The translations under genes were made by a program, and so were the position numbers. From Pseudomonadota bacterium (GTDB lineage Bacteria > Desulfobacterota > Syntrophobacteria > Syntrophobacterales > Syntrophobacteraceae): 64,000 nucleotides of DNA. Positions 43,380-52,008 of this stretch are shown piece after piece (positions within the stretch are counted from its first letter, which is position 1; every line of letters starts with the position of its first letter). The stretch covers positions 5,705 through 69,704 of the forward strand of contig JAEZHY010000301.1 of the NCBI GenBank assembly GCA_023416335.1, in the 5' to 3' direction. The notes beneath the pieces are model-generated. The model made no database searches and was not told where the DNA came from. It worked only from the letters and a program-made list of their open reading frames with translations.

Positions 43380-44144
43380 TCAATTCATCTCAAAACGCAA
43401 TGGCGCCGCAAATGGCGGAGTGAAGGGCAGGCTCGCGGCAGGAACTTCCACTGCCTGGTAGACTGCCACTTGATTGAATCCCGATGACATGTTGGAGAAA
43501 GAACAGCCGGGACATGCCTCGCAACCCGACAGATTCCATCTGGAACTGAAGCTCCCGACACTGCTTCCAGGCGGGATGGCATAGACCAGGGATCCTCCGG
43601 TGTAGTATGAGCCTTTACCAGCCAAAAGCCACTCGCTTCCATAATTAATGAGCGGGGAACCAAGGCAGCCGTTGTTCGGATAAAATACGTCCCACGGATT
43701 TATGGAATAACTTGCCATACCATCATTGGGGAACAGGGAGGTAAACTTGTTCAAGCTTGGCACAAAAACGGTAATTGTGTCGACACCATAGTAATTATTA
43801 TCCATTTTTACCAGATATCCAATGAACTGACTGTTGTTATCATATACCTTTATTCCGCCGGAGCCCGGAAGCCCTTGTGGGCCTCGGTCTCCCTTTTGTG
43901 CAAGGATCATCCATTGAGCCGAAGAAGTATCCGGAGTGTTCCCCCTGTTGCCCCCGACCAGGCTGAACCAGCTCGATCCATTGTAGAAGACCACGTCCCT
44001 GGCATTGTAATCTGCATTCACGTCCCAGTTGCCACGGAACGTCATCGATGCAACAGGGATCACGAAGAAGCCGTCGTCCGAAATGGCGGGAGCAGCGGAA
44101 ATCAGAACAGCAATTGTGAGAACAATGGATTGAATGAGTTTCAT
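43380..44144 (-). CDS. Secreted protein with carbohydrate-binding-like and short collagen-like segment
   Basis: A 254-residue exported protein: signal peptide (IQSIVLTIAVLISAAPAISD), then FRGNWDVNADYNARDVVFY with Trp pattern seen in short chitin/carbohydrate-binding modules, a collagen-like GDRGPQGLPGSGG stretch, and a C-terminal beta-rich domain with a Cys cluster (CEACPGC). It resembles phage- or spore-type surface proteins only in the N-terminal part. Role unknown; it stands alone. Confidence 0.7.
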   Translation of the reverse strand: MKLIQSIVLTIAVLISAAPAISDDGFFVIPVASMTFRGNWDVNADYNARDVVFYNGSSWFSLVGGNRGNTPDTSSAQWMILAQKGDRGPQGLPGSGGIKVYDNNSQFIGYLVKMDNNYYGVDTITVFVPSLNKFTSLFPNDGMASYSINPWDVFYPNNGCLGSPLINYGSEWLLAGKGSYYTGGSLVYAIPPGSSVGSFSSRWNLSGCEACPGCSFSNMSSGFNQVAVYQAVEVPAASLPFTPPFAAPLRFEMN

Positions 44145-44739
44145 CAGAAAATCCTTTGCTGTTGGAGTTTTTAGGCGGAGCTTTTGCTAAGGAAGAACTT
44201 CTCCGGAGTTCCGGGTTGCCGATGGTCTGCCTGTCTGGATTCTGATATCGCCGATAACTCTCAACCAGAGCGTGATCGCATAGGTCGTGGAGTGTTAATG
44301 CCTGTCTCGAATGCCTGGGCATGTCTATCCTAATATGAGGCGCGACAAGTGAAAACAACGCCTTCGACAATCAAACAACAGAGTAAATACATGCTCGTTC
44401 ATGGCATCCCCGGATACCATGCGCAATACGACAGAAGAAGTCTAATATGTTAATATTTTTACCGCAAATAAATGCCCATGTCTATAATGGTCAGATGGAC
44501 AGGCTTTCATCTTGGGACATTCGCAGCAAGGGAGCGGAACGTCAATATGGAATGAGGGCATAACGGGGTATGCTGGTTCCCGGAAGAGGCCTCCGGCAAA
44601 CACATAGTTGACCATATTGGGGCTGAGTTGACGATTCGCTTTGATCTGAACCGGGGCTGCCTGTATACTACAAAATTCATAGCCGTGAACGATTTTTCGA
44701 AATCCACTGAAAGAGATTATGAGATAAGGAACAGGAAAA
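44145..44739. promoter_or_regulatory. Intergenic region with promoter for the STAS gene
   Basis: No gene in 595 bases. TTGATC (44641-44646), 17-base spacer, TATACT (44664-44669) is a good promoter about 70 bases before the STAS ATG. The half next to the secreted-protein gene shows no clear motif. Confidence 0.5.
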
Positions 44740-45072
44740 ATGGAAGTTTCAGGACGCAAACAGGATAATTTCTTTATTGTCGAAGTCAGAGGGCGGATGG
44801 ATGCGCTTTCATCTCCTGAATTCGAAAAGGCTTGTCTCGAATGGATTGGCCAGGGTGAGTCCAGGCTCATCGTGAACTTCGAAGGATTGGAATACATCAG
44901 CAGCGCCGGCCTCAGGAGTATTCTTGTTGTCGGGAAGAAACTCAAGTCTGCCGGCGGCAACCTGGTTTTCAGTTCCCTTTCGGCAAATGTGGCTCATGTG
45001 TTTTCGATTGCCGGCCTTGGTGCAATGTTCCCCGTTCATGAGTCGCTCGAACAGGCCTTGAAGACTGCCTGA
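44740..45072 (+). CDS. STAS-domain anti-sigma-factor antagonist-like protein
   Basis: A 110-residue stand-alone STAS protein. The phosphorylation-site motif is intact: LEYISSAGLRSIL, with Ser in the SSAG loop. Such proteins switch partner kinases (SpoIIAB/RsbW type) or regulators by Ser phosphorylation. No partner kinase of that type is next to it; a PPP phosphatase lies 15 kb away. AGGAACAGG precedes the ATG. Confidence 0.9.
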   Translation: MEVSGRKQDNFFIVEVRGRMDALSSPEFEKACLEWIGQGESRLIVNFEGLEYISSAGLRSILVVGKKLKSAGGNLVFSSLSANVAHVFSIAGLGAMFPVHESLEQALKTA

Positions 45073-45156
45073 GGGGTTGCCTCGCGCGCCCTCTTTCGAT
45101 CTTCCATTTTTGATGAGCCGGAGTGGTTGCTTCGGTAAATCGAACTGATATCTATC

Positions 45157-45185
45157 GACCGGATTCTGAAGAGTCCGGTCTTTTT
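45157..45185 (+). terminator. Terminator after the STAS gene
   Basis: GACCGGATTC (45157-45166), loop TGAA, GAGTCCGGTC (45171-45180), then TTTTT. One G-T pair; otherwise perfect. Confidence 0.85.
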
Positions 45186-45871
45186 ATGTTTTTATGTAAC
45201 GAAAATCCCTCGAGCCAAACGACTGTCCAGTCCTCGCAAAATATCCTCCCATGAGAAGCCGCTTCTTCTTCAATGGCACAGGTGACAGCTCTTTTACGGG
45301 AAAAACCGGCAGGTAAGTTTGCCGCCTGATGTCCTTGTCATGAATGTGTGCGGTGAAATGCATATCCAATAAGATATTGATATATCGAAAGAAAAGTCTG
45401 AAATATCTTGACTTGTATTAAGTAGATCCGATATGTCGGGCCGATTCTTGGTACTCCTGTATTGTATTTGGGTGTATAATGGCATTCAATCATGCATCTA
45501 TATCGAAAGAATTGTTTATTCGTTCGCTTGGCTGGGGGGATAAGATTGTTTACACTTCGCATGTTGTCGGCGGTTCGGGAGATATAACTCCGATGTTCCT
45601 GCTTTTGCAGGACGACTGAGCCGTACTGACGGCCAGGGATGGCGACAATGAATTTGCCCTGTGCAGCCGGATCGGCATAGTTTATCACTACCGTCAGTTG
45701 ACGTATGACTGTTGCTGTTGTCGGTAGAGATTTTAAGCAGAACAAATAGAATAGCTGGTCATTATTTCTCAATTTTGGCGAATGTGCTTGGCAATATGCG
45801 ATTAACCTACTTCTACTCAACATAGAATTAATGGATGGATACCTTAAACTGCACGTTAATATAGGATTGAA
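45186..45871. other. AT-rich stretch with decayed coding traces
   Basis: No intact gene. From 45480 a 46-codon plus frame (MAFNHASISKELFIRSLGWG...) ends in TGA at about 45618-45620, and the same frame stays open for some 35 codons more (AVLTARDGDNEFALCS), which looks like a broken gene. A minus frame at 45338-45823 covers the same bases but has neither ribosome site nor recognisable product. Confidence 0.3.
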
Positions 45872-46264
45872 ATGAAAGCCGTACAGATTATTCGATAACT
45901 GACAATTCTGATCCTGTTAACCATATGCCATTCTATCTTCTTGGCTGTTTCGGCCACCTACACTTACGACGACCGAAATCGCCTGATCGAGGTCCTGCTT
46001 GATGACGGCACCCTGATCATATACACCTATGATGAAAACGGGAACCAGACAGGGGTCGTCAATACAATACCTCAAATACCTTCCCATTACTGTTTGGACA
46101 GGTCCAGGAGGCACTATCTCGCCTTCCACGGCCAATGTCTCCCCGGGCGGCAGCCAGACCTTTGCAATAGCCGCGAATCCCGGCCACCAGATAGAATGTC
46201 GTTGTGGATGGTGATTCCATCGGCAAGCCGGGCAACTTTTTTATTGCGGAGCACCCTTACAGGC
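45872..46264 (+). pseudogene. RHS/YD-repeat plus Ig-like protein remnant
   Basis: The reading starts with a signal peptide (MKAVQIIR), is cut by TAA at 45896-45898, and continues in the same frame as a hydrophobic core (LTILILLTICHSIFLAVSA) and RHS/YD repeats (YTYDDRNRLIEVL, YTYDENGNQTG). Near 46070 the meaningful frame shifts to GPGGTISPSTANVSPGGSQT, a bacterial Ig/PKD-type repeat, and near 46197 it shifts again to VVVDGDSIGKPGNFF. One nonsense codon and two frameshifts make this a pseudogene of a secreted RHS-like protein. Confidence 0.75.
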
Positions 46265-48481
46265 TCAGGGGCGTTTAGCAGGAAGAATTATGAAAAACTT
46301 TGAGCCCTCGCCCGGTTTGCTCTCGGCGGTAAGGAAACCGCCATGGCGTTCGACGATCTTTCTGCAGATCGTGAGTCCGATTCCCGTGCCCTCGTACTCA
46401 TTGCGTCCGTGCAACTGCTGGAAGGGGCGGAAGATCTTGTCGAGGTATTCGTCATTGAAACCGATGCCGTTGTCCTCGACGCAGATTCGGCAATAGGGGC
46501 GGGGGAAAGTGTTTGCAGGTTGTGCTTCGAAGCATTCCGTTGCGTATACTCTGACGCGAGGCTGCCTGTCATTGAATTTCAGCGCGTTTCCGATCAGGTT
46601 TTGAAAGAGTTCCAGCATCTGGTCCCGGTCGGCCATGATCTCGGGCAGGTCTCCTATCTCGAGGACTCCTCCCGATTGCAGAAGCTCTTTCTGAAAACCG
46701 GCGGCAACGTCTGTAAGGAGTTCTTTCAGGTTCACCGGGGAAAAGGGCTTTTCCTCCCGGGTTACCCTGGAATACTGCATAAGGGCCCTCAGCAGATCCT
46801 GCATACGGTTGGCCGTCTTCTTCATGCGCTCGAAATAGTCTCGTCCCCGGTCGTCGAGCGACTCTCCGTATCTCGAACTTACAAGGTCGGAGAACGTCTG
46901 GATCTTTCTGAGAGGTTCCTGCAAATCGTGGGAAGCTACGAAAGCGAAATCGCGGAGTTCCCGGTTTGCCCATTCGAGCCGGGCCATGTAGGACCGGAGA
47001 TCCTCCTCCGCCTGCTTCCTGGCTGTGATGTCCCGGGAAATAGTGGAGATTCCGATGATTTTGCCATGTTCGTCCCTTATGGGCGAAACGGTTAGGGAAA
47101 CATGGATCCGTTTTGCGTCCTTTCTTTGATGGACGGTTTCATAGTTTTCCTTTCGTTCTCCCGACAGGACGCCCCGAAGGATCTCCCGTTCCTCGTCCTC
47201 GCTTTCGTTCGGGAAAACCGTTGTCATCGTAAGCCGGCCCACAACTTCTTTGGCGGAATAGCCGTACATTCTCTCTGCCGCTTTATTCCAGCTCACGATA
47301 TTTCCGTCCGGAGTCTGTCCGATAATGGCGTCGTCTGAGGATTCGACTATTGCCGCAAGGTGTGATCTGGCTCTTTGCGCCTGCTTGAGGGCGCTGTAGT
47401 CGGTGACCGTTGCGGTGATGCCCTTGAACTTTCCGGACGAATCGAGCATGGGAGCGGAGGAAACGATCACTGGAATTTCCCGTCCGCCTCTCGCGCAGAG
47501 GTTTGTTTCAAACGATGCCCGCCTGCAGTCCGGACCCGTGGACATATTCTCCCGGAAGGTGTGTTCCGCCCTCCCGGCAAACAGTGAATGAGCCGGACGC
47601 GAGAGTAGTTCCTCCTGCAAGTAGCCGAGGAGTTCGCAAAGTTTGCCGTTTACGTAGGTGAGGAGGTTCTGTTCGTCCTGGACCCATAACCCCTCATTCA
47701 TTGTTTCAACGAGCGTTCTGAACTTCTTCTCGCTCTCCTGCAGGGCGCATTCCGCCAATTGACGCTCGGCCATTTCGGCTTTGAGGTACTCATTGGATAT
47801 CGAAAGCTCCGCCGTACGCTCCTCGACCCTGATTTCAAGTTCGTCCCGTGCTTGTCTCAGGGCCTCTTCGGCTTTTTCCCGTTCGCGGATTTCGGCTGTG
47901 AGATTACTGTTTACCAGAGTCAGTTCGTCGGTGCGTTGTCTGATCTGATCCCGCGCTTCGGCGAGGTTCCGGACCATCTCGTTGAAGGATTCGGAAAAAT
48001 CGCCAAGGAAGTCAACCCGTTGGCTGAGATCCCCCTGGGCTATCATGCGTGTTTGCCAGGTCAGATGGCGCAGGTTGCTCTGCAGCGTCTTAAGCCCCCC
48101 GGCCATTGCGCCTTTGGCCTTGAGGGATTGAGACAAATCGCCCCGGGAGATGGCGAGCGCGAAATTGTAAACGGAGAGCATATCGGCCTGGAGGTTGGAA
48201 AGTCGCGCTTCGAGTTCGGGGGCCTCCGGTATTCGTACCGGCTGCAGTGCTCCCTTGGACCACATGGCTTCGATTGCCTGAAGAGCATAATCATCGGTGT
48301 CGCACTCAGTGGATTGTGGAGTGCTGCCGCACAGGATACGCCTGGCCTTTTCAACGGCCTGGAATAACTCCGGTACTTCGAATGATTCCGATTCGACTGC
48401 CTTATCGATTTGCTTCCTGAGTTCAATCAGAATGTCTTTGGCCAAGTCGAAATCAAAGTTTTTCTCGTAGGGCAGGCTCAC
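46265..48481 (-). CDS. Soluble PAS-containing sensor histidine kinase
   Basis: A 738-residue kinase without membrane segments. Order: N-terminal helical region (1-110), a HAMP-like repeat (about 115-190: ISRGDLSQSLKAKG, IAQGDLSQRVDFLG), coiled coil, PAS1 (about 270-385), PAS2 (about 390-500), HisKA with FVASHDLQEPLRKI (about 520), and HATPase (ALKFNDRQPRV; DNGIGFNDEY; GTGIGL). It resembles phytochrome-type bacterial kinases. Start GTG at 48481 overlaps the V4R stop (GTGA), so input from the V4R protein is likely. No receiver gene is in the same operon. Confidence 0.9.
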   Translation of the reverse strand: MSLPYEKNFDFDLAKDILIELRKQIDKAVESESFEVPELFQAVEKARRILCGSTPQSTECDTDDYALQAIEAMWSKGALQPVRIPEAPELEARLSNLQADMLSVYNFALAISRGDLSQSLKAKGAMAGGLKTLQSNLRHLTWQTRMIAQGDLSQRVDFLGDFSESFNEMVRNLAEARDQIRQRTDELTLVNSNLTAEIREREKAEEALRQARDELEIRVEERTAELSISNEYLKAEMAERQLAECALQESEKKFRTLVETMNEGLWVQDEQNLLTYVNGKLCELLGYLQEELLSRPAHSLFAGRAEHTFRENMSTGPDCRRASFETNLCARGGREIPVIVSSAPMLDSSGKFKGITATVTDYSALKQAQRARSHLAAIVESSDDAIIGQTPDGNIVSWNKAAERMYGYSAKEVVGRLTMTTVFPNESEDEEREILRGVLSGERKENYETVHQRKDAKRIHVSLTVSPIRDEHGKIIGISTISRDITARKQAEEDLRSYMARLEWANRELRDFAFVASHDLQEPLRKIQTFSDLVSSRYGESLDDRGRDYFERMKKTANRMQDLLRALMQYSRVTREEKPFSPVNLKELLTDVAAGFQKELLQSGGVLEIGDLPEIMADRDQMLELFQNLIGNALKFNDRQPRVRVYATECFEAQPANTFPRPYCRICVEDNGIGFNDEYLDKIFRPFQQLHGRNEYEGTGIGLTICRKIVERHGGFLTAESKPGEGSKFFIILPAKRP

Positions 48482-48999
48482 GCGTCTACCTTTGCCGTGA
48501 AGCGGCAGGTGCGTTCTCCAGTGCACCAGCAGTCTACTTCTTTCACACTGAAGCGTTTGCCCGTGTAACTCTCCATGAGTCCGGCGATGAATCCTTCATC
48601 ATAAGTGCAGATCTCATAGCCCAGTTCGGGGAGACCCGAGCAATCCAGGTCTTCCGAGACAGTGAAGACAAAGTTTTCATTCTTTGCGTCAGCATGTTCG
48701 ACTCGAAATACGCCTATCCCCATCTCCCTGAGAGTGTTCTGCACCTGCTTGACGAAATCGGCAAAATCAGCGGAGCGGTCAAGCACATGTTGGTAGAACT
48801 GGCATCCCGCAAGTTTGCCGGCTTCATAAAAAAACTTGTCCGCCTTATCGCTGCCCACGTTCTGCTCCAAAACATCGCGGACGCAAAACTGCATCAGGCG
48901 ATAGACTTCCAGGCGGGCGGAACGTCCGAGATTAGGCCGTCCCAGGTCGAGGTCTCCTATCAAGTCCCAGGAGAACTTATACTTGCTCTTTCCCTCCAT
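48478..48999 (-). CDS. V4R-domain sensor protein
   Basis: A 173-residue protein whose C-terminal half (about 95-170) is a V4R domain, with the final CWCTGERTCRF cysteine motif that can bind small molecules or metal. V4R domains act as ligand sensors (4-vinyl reductase, XylR-type). The start at 48999 has GGAG upstream. Coupled to the kinase gene by GTGA overlap; the two likely form a sensor-kinase unit. Confidence 0.88.
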   Translation of the reverse strand: MEGKSKYKFSWDLIGDLDLGRPNLGRSARLEVYRLMQFCVRDVLEQNVGSDKADKFFYEAGKLAGCQFYQHVLDRSADFADFVKQVQNTLREMGIGVFRVEHADAKNENFVFTVSEDLDCSGLPELGYEICTYDEGFIAGLMESYTGKRFSVKEVDCWCTGERTCRFTAKVDA

Positions 49000-49109
49000 T
49001 GACTGCTCCTGCGTGGGTCTCACCGGATGTGATACGTTTTCTCTTCGATTGAGATTATAATCAATTATATCAAATGGACGCGCTCCCAGACAGAGTTTTG
49101 TCGAAAGGA

Positions 49110-49126
49110 ACTCTCATAATGAGAGT
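49110..49126. promoter_or_regulatory. Palindromic operator candidate upstream of the V4R-kinase operon
   Basis: ACTCTCAT (49110-49117), A, ATGAGAGT (49119-49126): perfect 8-1-8 dyad, 111 bases before the V4R ATG. The protein that binds is unknown. Confidence 0.5.
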
Positions 49127-49350
49127 ACCCGGATTTTTGCATCTTATACGGAGTTGCGTTCAAGCGGAGCCGCCGCATTCCCGAATGCGGTTTGAACAGG
49201 ATGAAACTTCGCTTTTGAGGGAAGCCCCGTTGAGTTTAGGCACGGTTTCCTGATCGTGCCGGGCTGAAACCGAAAAAGTCGCCGTCGGAAGAACACGCCA
49301 TAACCCGGTCCTGAAAAATGAAGTTTCATACAAGAAGGATCCAAATAGCG

Positions 49351-49475
49351 TGGGGACCGGTGGCCCCCACACCCCCTGCGCCGCTCTGCGGCTTACTTGG
49401 CGCTTGCTGTGCCCGCCCCGCAAAGGCACCGGGGCAGGCATAGCAAGCGCCGAGCGATCGGCCCAAGAGGGCCGA
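49351..49475 (+). repeat. Array of four consecutive stem-loops
   Basis: In order: GTGGGG/CCCCCAC; CCGC-TCT-GCGG; a long 23-nt-arm hairpin (GGCGCTTGCTGTGCC... with ...GGCATAGCAAGCGCC, about 49399-49453, mismatches mostly G-U compatible); and TCGGCC-CAAGAG-GGCCGA. It could be a structured RNA or a mobile repeat unit. No T-run ends it. Confidence 0.55.
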
Positions 49476-49670
49476 AATCTGGTGCAAGTGCCTGGTCGGG
49501 GGTTAACCTCTTCCACCTCGGCAGGGAATTAAATATCAACTTGAAAGCAACTTACATTTGCGCTGGTTCCCAAGGTCCGCCTTGGGGACCCCGGGTATTT
49601 GAAGCTCCGCTTGCACGAGGGATTGGCTACGCAACGCTCCACCACATTCATCTCCTTGCATCTCCCTGTG

Positions 49671-49724
49671 TTTCAGAATGAAATAAGCTCAATTCCAAGC
49701 GGGTATTTATTTTTCATTTTGAAA
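49671..49724. promoter_or_regulatory. Two TTTCA-N3-TGAAA palindromes: candidate enhancer sites of a sigma-54 activator
   Basis: TTTCA-GAA-TGAAA at 49671-49683 and TTTCA-TTT-TGAAA at 49712-49724. Centres are 41 bases apart (about four turns, same DNA face) and about 150 and 109 bases before the predicted start of transcription, the usual place for NtrC-type activator binding. Confidence 0.65.
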
Positions 49725-49799
49725 CATCACTCCCGAGTTCTCCATCAAAACTCCTGAAAAAACAAACTAATATCCTGATAAATCAAATACTTAACCTGA

Positions 49800-49815
49800 T
49801 GGCACCGCTCTTGCT
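49800..49815 (+). promoter_or_regulatory. Sigma-54 promoter of the usp-TSUP-PEP-synthase-like operon
   Basis: TGGCAC-CGCTC-TTGCT: GG at 49801-49802 (-24) and GC at 49813-49814 (-12) with the required ten bases between. Transcription would start near 49826, 18 bases before the first ATG. Confidence 0.8.
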
Positions 49816-49843
49816 CATATCATCCCTGACGAAAGGGTGAAGC

Positions 49844-50272
49844 ATGGAACGGATACTCGTCAGTATGGATGCACGGCACGGGGCTTGGGGGGCCTGGTCC
49901 AGAGCCATTTCGCTCGCCAGGCGGATAAACGCCCGTGTGTTTGTGCTCCTGGTATTTACCCCCGGTGAGGATGGGGGCGGAAATGGAGAAAACGGGGCAG
50001 GCGAGAGTGTAAGGCATCGCCTCGAGCTTCTTATCGAATTGGCAAAATCAGACGGGATTTCAATCGATTACTTCGTTTCGGAGGGTAACTATGAAGAAGA
50101 GGTGATCCAATTTGCCGACCATAACCGAATCACTCTGATGGTAGCCGAACCTTCCGACGGAAGCAGCAGGCACCACGAGCGGGAGTCTCTTTCTTTCCAG
50201 AAAATCCGGCATCGCATCAATTGCAGGATGGAGCTGGTAAGTCCCCGAAAACCTCAGAATCTCCAGGCATGA
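49844..50272 (+). CDS. UspA-family universal stress protein-like
   Basis: A 142-residue protein with Usp pattern: ERILVSMDARHGAWGAWSRAISLARRINARVFVLLVF at the start (beta1-alpha1-beta2), VSEGNYEEEVIQFADHNRITLMV later. The ATP-loop G-x2-G-x9-G(S/T) is not clear, so nucleotide binding is uncertain. First gene after the sigma-54 promoter, GAAAGGGTGA ribosome site; the TSUP gene follows 11 bases on. Confidence 0.8.
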   Translation: MERILVSMDARHGAWGAWSRAISLARRINARVFVLLVFTPGEDGGGNGENGAGESVRHRLELLIELAKSDGISIDYFVSEGNYEEEVIQFADHNRITLMVAEPSDGSSRHHERESLSFQKIRHRINCRMELVSPRKPQNLQA

Positions 50273-50283
50273 CAGGATAAAAG

Positions 50284-51219
50284 ATGGGCATTCCAATCCA
50301 CATGTATCTACCGATAGCAGGAAATAGCGTTAACATGCTCGCAATCCTTGGCTTGGGCGGAGCCGTTGGACTCTTGTCCGGTATTTTCGGAGTCGGCGGC
50401 GGTTTTCTCATGACGCCCCTTCTCATTATGATGGGCATCCCTCCAACGGTTGCAGCAGCTTCGGATTCCAACCAGATCGTAGGGGCTTCCACTTCCGGGA
50501 CACTGGCGCATTTTCGCCTCGGTAACGTCGACTGCAAAATGGGACTGCTCCTTCTTCTCGGAGGCGTCGTCGGCGGGACGGCCGGGGTGCAGGTGATCAA
50601 GGTGCTTCGCCAGCTCGGCAACGCGGATTTCCTTATCAACGTCACCTATGTACTGATGCTCGGAATTATTGGCGGGTACATGTTCATCGAAAGCATACAG
50701 TCGATGCGGGCTCCCAGGGTGGAATCGAACCGGCCGGCCAGGGAAAAGGAATCGGTTTATGCAAATCTGGTCAACGGACTGCCCTGGCAGGTCGATTTCA
50801 AACGCTCCGGTGTGCGTCTTTCGATCCTCATGCCTCTCGTTCTCGGCGTGCTCGTCGGGATACTTTCGGCGATCATGGGAGTAGGCGGCGGGTTCATCAT
50901 GGTCCCCGTAATGGTCTACCTGCTGCGGATGCCCATGCACGTCGTCGTCGGCACGAGCCTTTTCCAGATTCTCTTTACCTGCATCAACGTCACGTTCATG
51001 CAGGCATGGGAAAACCACACGGTGGATTTCGTCCTGGCGCTGCTGCTTCTGATAGGGTCCTCCTTCGGCGCTCAGATGGGGGCGATTGTGGGGAAAAAAC
51101 TGCGCGGCGATCAGTTGAAGATCCTGCTCGCGTCGCTCGTGCTCGTGGTGATGGTGAAAATGCTCTATCAGCTTCTGGCCAGGCCCGATGTTTTGCTGGC
51201 ATATGTCGGAGGACACTGA
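50284..51219 (+). CDS. TSUP-family (TauE/SafE) sulfite/anion exporter
   Basis: A 311-residue inner-membrane protein, two homologous halves each with the family motif: SGIFGVGGGFLMTPLL (about 33-48) and SAIMGVGGGFIMVPVM (about 198-213), eight to nine hydrophobic segments. TSUP members export sulfite, sulfonates or other anions. The central loop (RAPRVESNRPAREKESVY) is cytoplasmic. In a sulfate reducer sulfite, taurine-like sulfonate or sulfoacetate are possible cargo, but the sequence does not tell. Confidence 0.9.
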   Translation: MGIPIHMYLPIAGNSVNMLAILGLGGAVGLLSGIFGVGGGFLMTPLLIMMGIPPTVAAASDSNQIVGASTSGTLAHFRLGNVDCKMGLLLLLGGVVGGTAGVQVIKVLRQLGNADFLINVTYVLMLGIIGGYMFIESIQSMRAPRVESNRPAREKESVYANLVNGLPWQVDFKRSGVRLSILMPLVLGVLVGILSAIMGVGGGFIMVPVMVYLLRMPMHVVVGTSLFQILFTCINVTFMQAWENHTVDFVLALLLLIGSSFGAQMGAIVGKKLRGDQLKILLASLVLVVMVKMLYQLLARPDVLLAYVGGH

Positions 51220-51220
51220 G

Positions 51221-51997
51221 ATGAAGACAAAAAGCCTTCTTTGTGCGGCCGTACTGTGCCTGCTTCTTTCCGTTCCCGTATATGCCGGGGATTCCATGCA
51301 GCCGACCGTGGAACCGCAGGTTATAAGTATAGGTGCCCTCTATAACGGCACGACCCTGCACGTTGACGGAAGCATTCCCGCCGACGGCAACGTCGTTCTG
51401 CGGTTCCTGGGCGCTTCCTGCAACCTGCAATTGAAGGAAAAGGGCAAAGTCTTCGGCCTGATGTGGATGAACCTGGACTCACTGGTTCTTAGCGGGGTGC
51501 CGAGCGTCTGCATCGTCGATGCGGCCGAGATTCCCGGCAGTTCGGCGAAGAGTTCGGGTGAGGGCAAGGCCCTCGAACCTTTCCTGCTCGGAGCGCTCAA
51601 GGATGGGGCCAGGATAGAAGGTGAAGGCGCCGGGCAACATGAGAGTGCCTTCGATGAGTTTATCAAATTGAAAAAAGAAGAGGGGCTCTACCGCGAGGTG
51701 GCCGGAAATATCAGGTTCGATCCCGCGTCGGACGGCCGGAAGTCTTTTCACGCGGAAATTCCGGTCCCGTCGCGCCTTGCCCCCGGCGATTACCTCGTCG
51801 AGGTCTCAGCCATCAGAAACGGTGGGGTCGTGAGCAGAAGCGAGTTGCCTGTGTCTGTAAAACTCGTTGGATTTCCCGGCTTTCTGGCAGGCCTTGCCTA
51901 TAAGCATGCCGCGCTCTACGGCGTGCTTGCCACGCTTATAGCCCTCCTGGGCGGACTGGCTATAGGCGCCGTATTCCAGAGCAAGGGAGCCCATTAA
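51221..51997 (+). CDS. TIGR02186-like exported membrane-anchored protein
   Basis: A 258-residue protein with signal peptide (LLCAAVLCLLLSVPVYAG), a periplasmic beta-rich domain (ISIGALYNGTTLHVDG, VVLRFLGASC) and one C-terminal membrane helix (LYGVLATLIALLGGLAIGAVF). It matches the TIGR02186 family in layout, which I recall as a partner of TauE-type exporters; that and its place directly after the TSUP gene suggest an accessory subunit. ATG at 51221 follows GGAGGACACTGAG. Confidence 0.8.
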   Translation: MKTKSLLCAAVLCLLLSVPVYAGDSMQPTVEPQVISIGALYNGTTLHVDGSIPADGNVVLRFLGASCNLQLKEKGKVFGLMWMNLDSLVLSGVPSVCIVDAAEIPGSSAKSSGEGKALEPFLLGALKDGARIEGEGAGQHESAFDEFIKLKKEEGLYREVAGNIRFDPASDGRKSFHAEIPVPSRLAPGDYLVEVSAIRNGGVVSRSELPVSVKLVGFPGFLAGLAYKHAALYGVLATLIALLGGLAIGAVFQSKGAH

Positions 51998-52008
51998 AGG
52001 GCAGTGGG

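Larger units (their letters stand above)
49000..49799. other. Long intergenic region: operator palindrome, chain of hairpins, dispersed repeat, enhancer sites
   Basis: No gene is supported in 800 bases. From left: TATAAT-like boxes for the V4R operon and the palindrome ACTCTCAT-A-ATGAGAGT (49110-49126); a chain of four stem-loops (49351 to about 49475); a copy of the GGTTCCCAAG/CTTGGGGACC repeat (49561-49593); then two TTTCA-N3-TGAAA sites (49671-49683, 49712-49724) before the sigma-54 promoter. Short frames here follow the repeats and are not coding. Confidence 0.6.

Noticed and set aside
45338..45823. 161-codon minus-strand frame in the AT-rich stretch
   Set aside because: No ribosome site or recognisable domain; the opposite strand shows equally plausible broken coding traces.
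49351..49475. Possible CRISPR array
   Set aside because: The stem-loops differ in sequence and length, and there are no equal repeats with regular spacers. No cas gene is present in the window.
49160..49681. Open frames of about 95-118 codons near the stem-loop array
   Set aside because: They follow inverted repeats and a dispersed repeat; arms read in both directions explain the openness.
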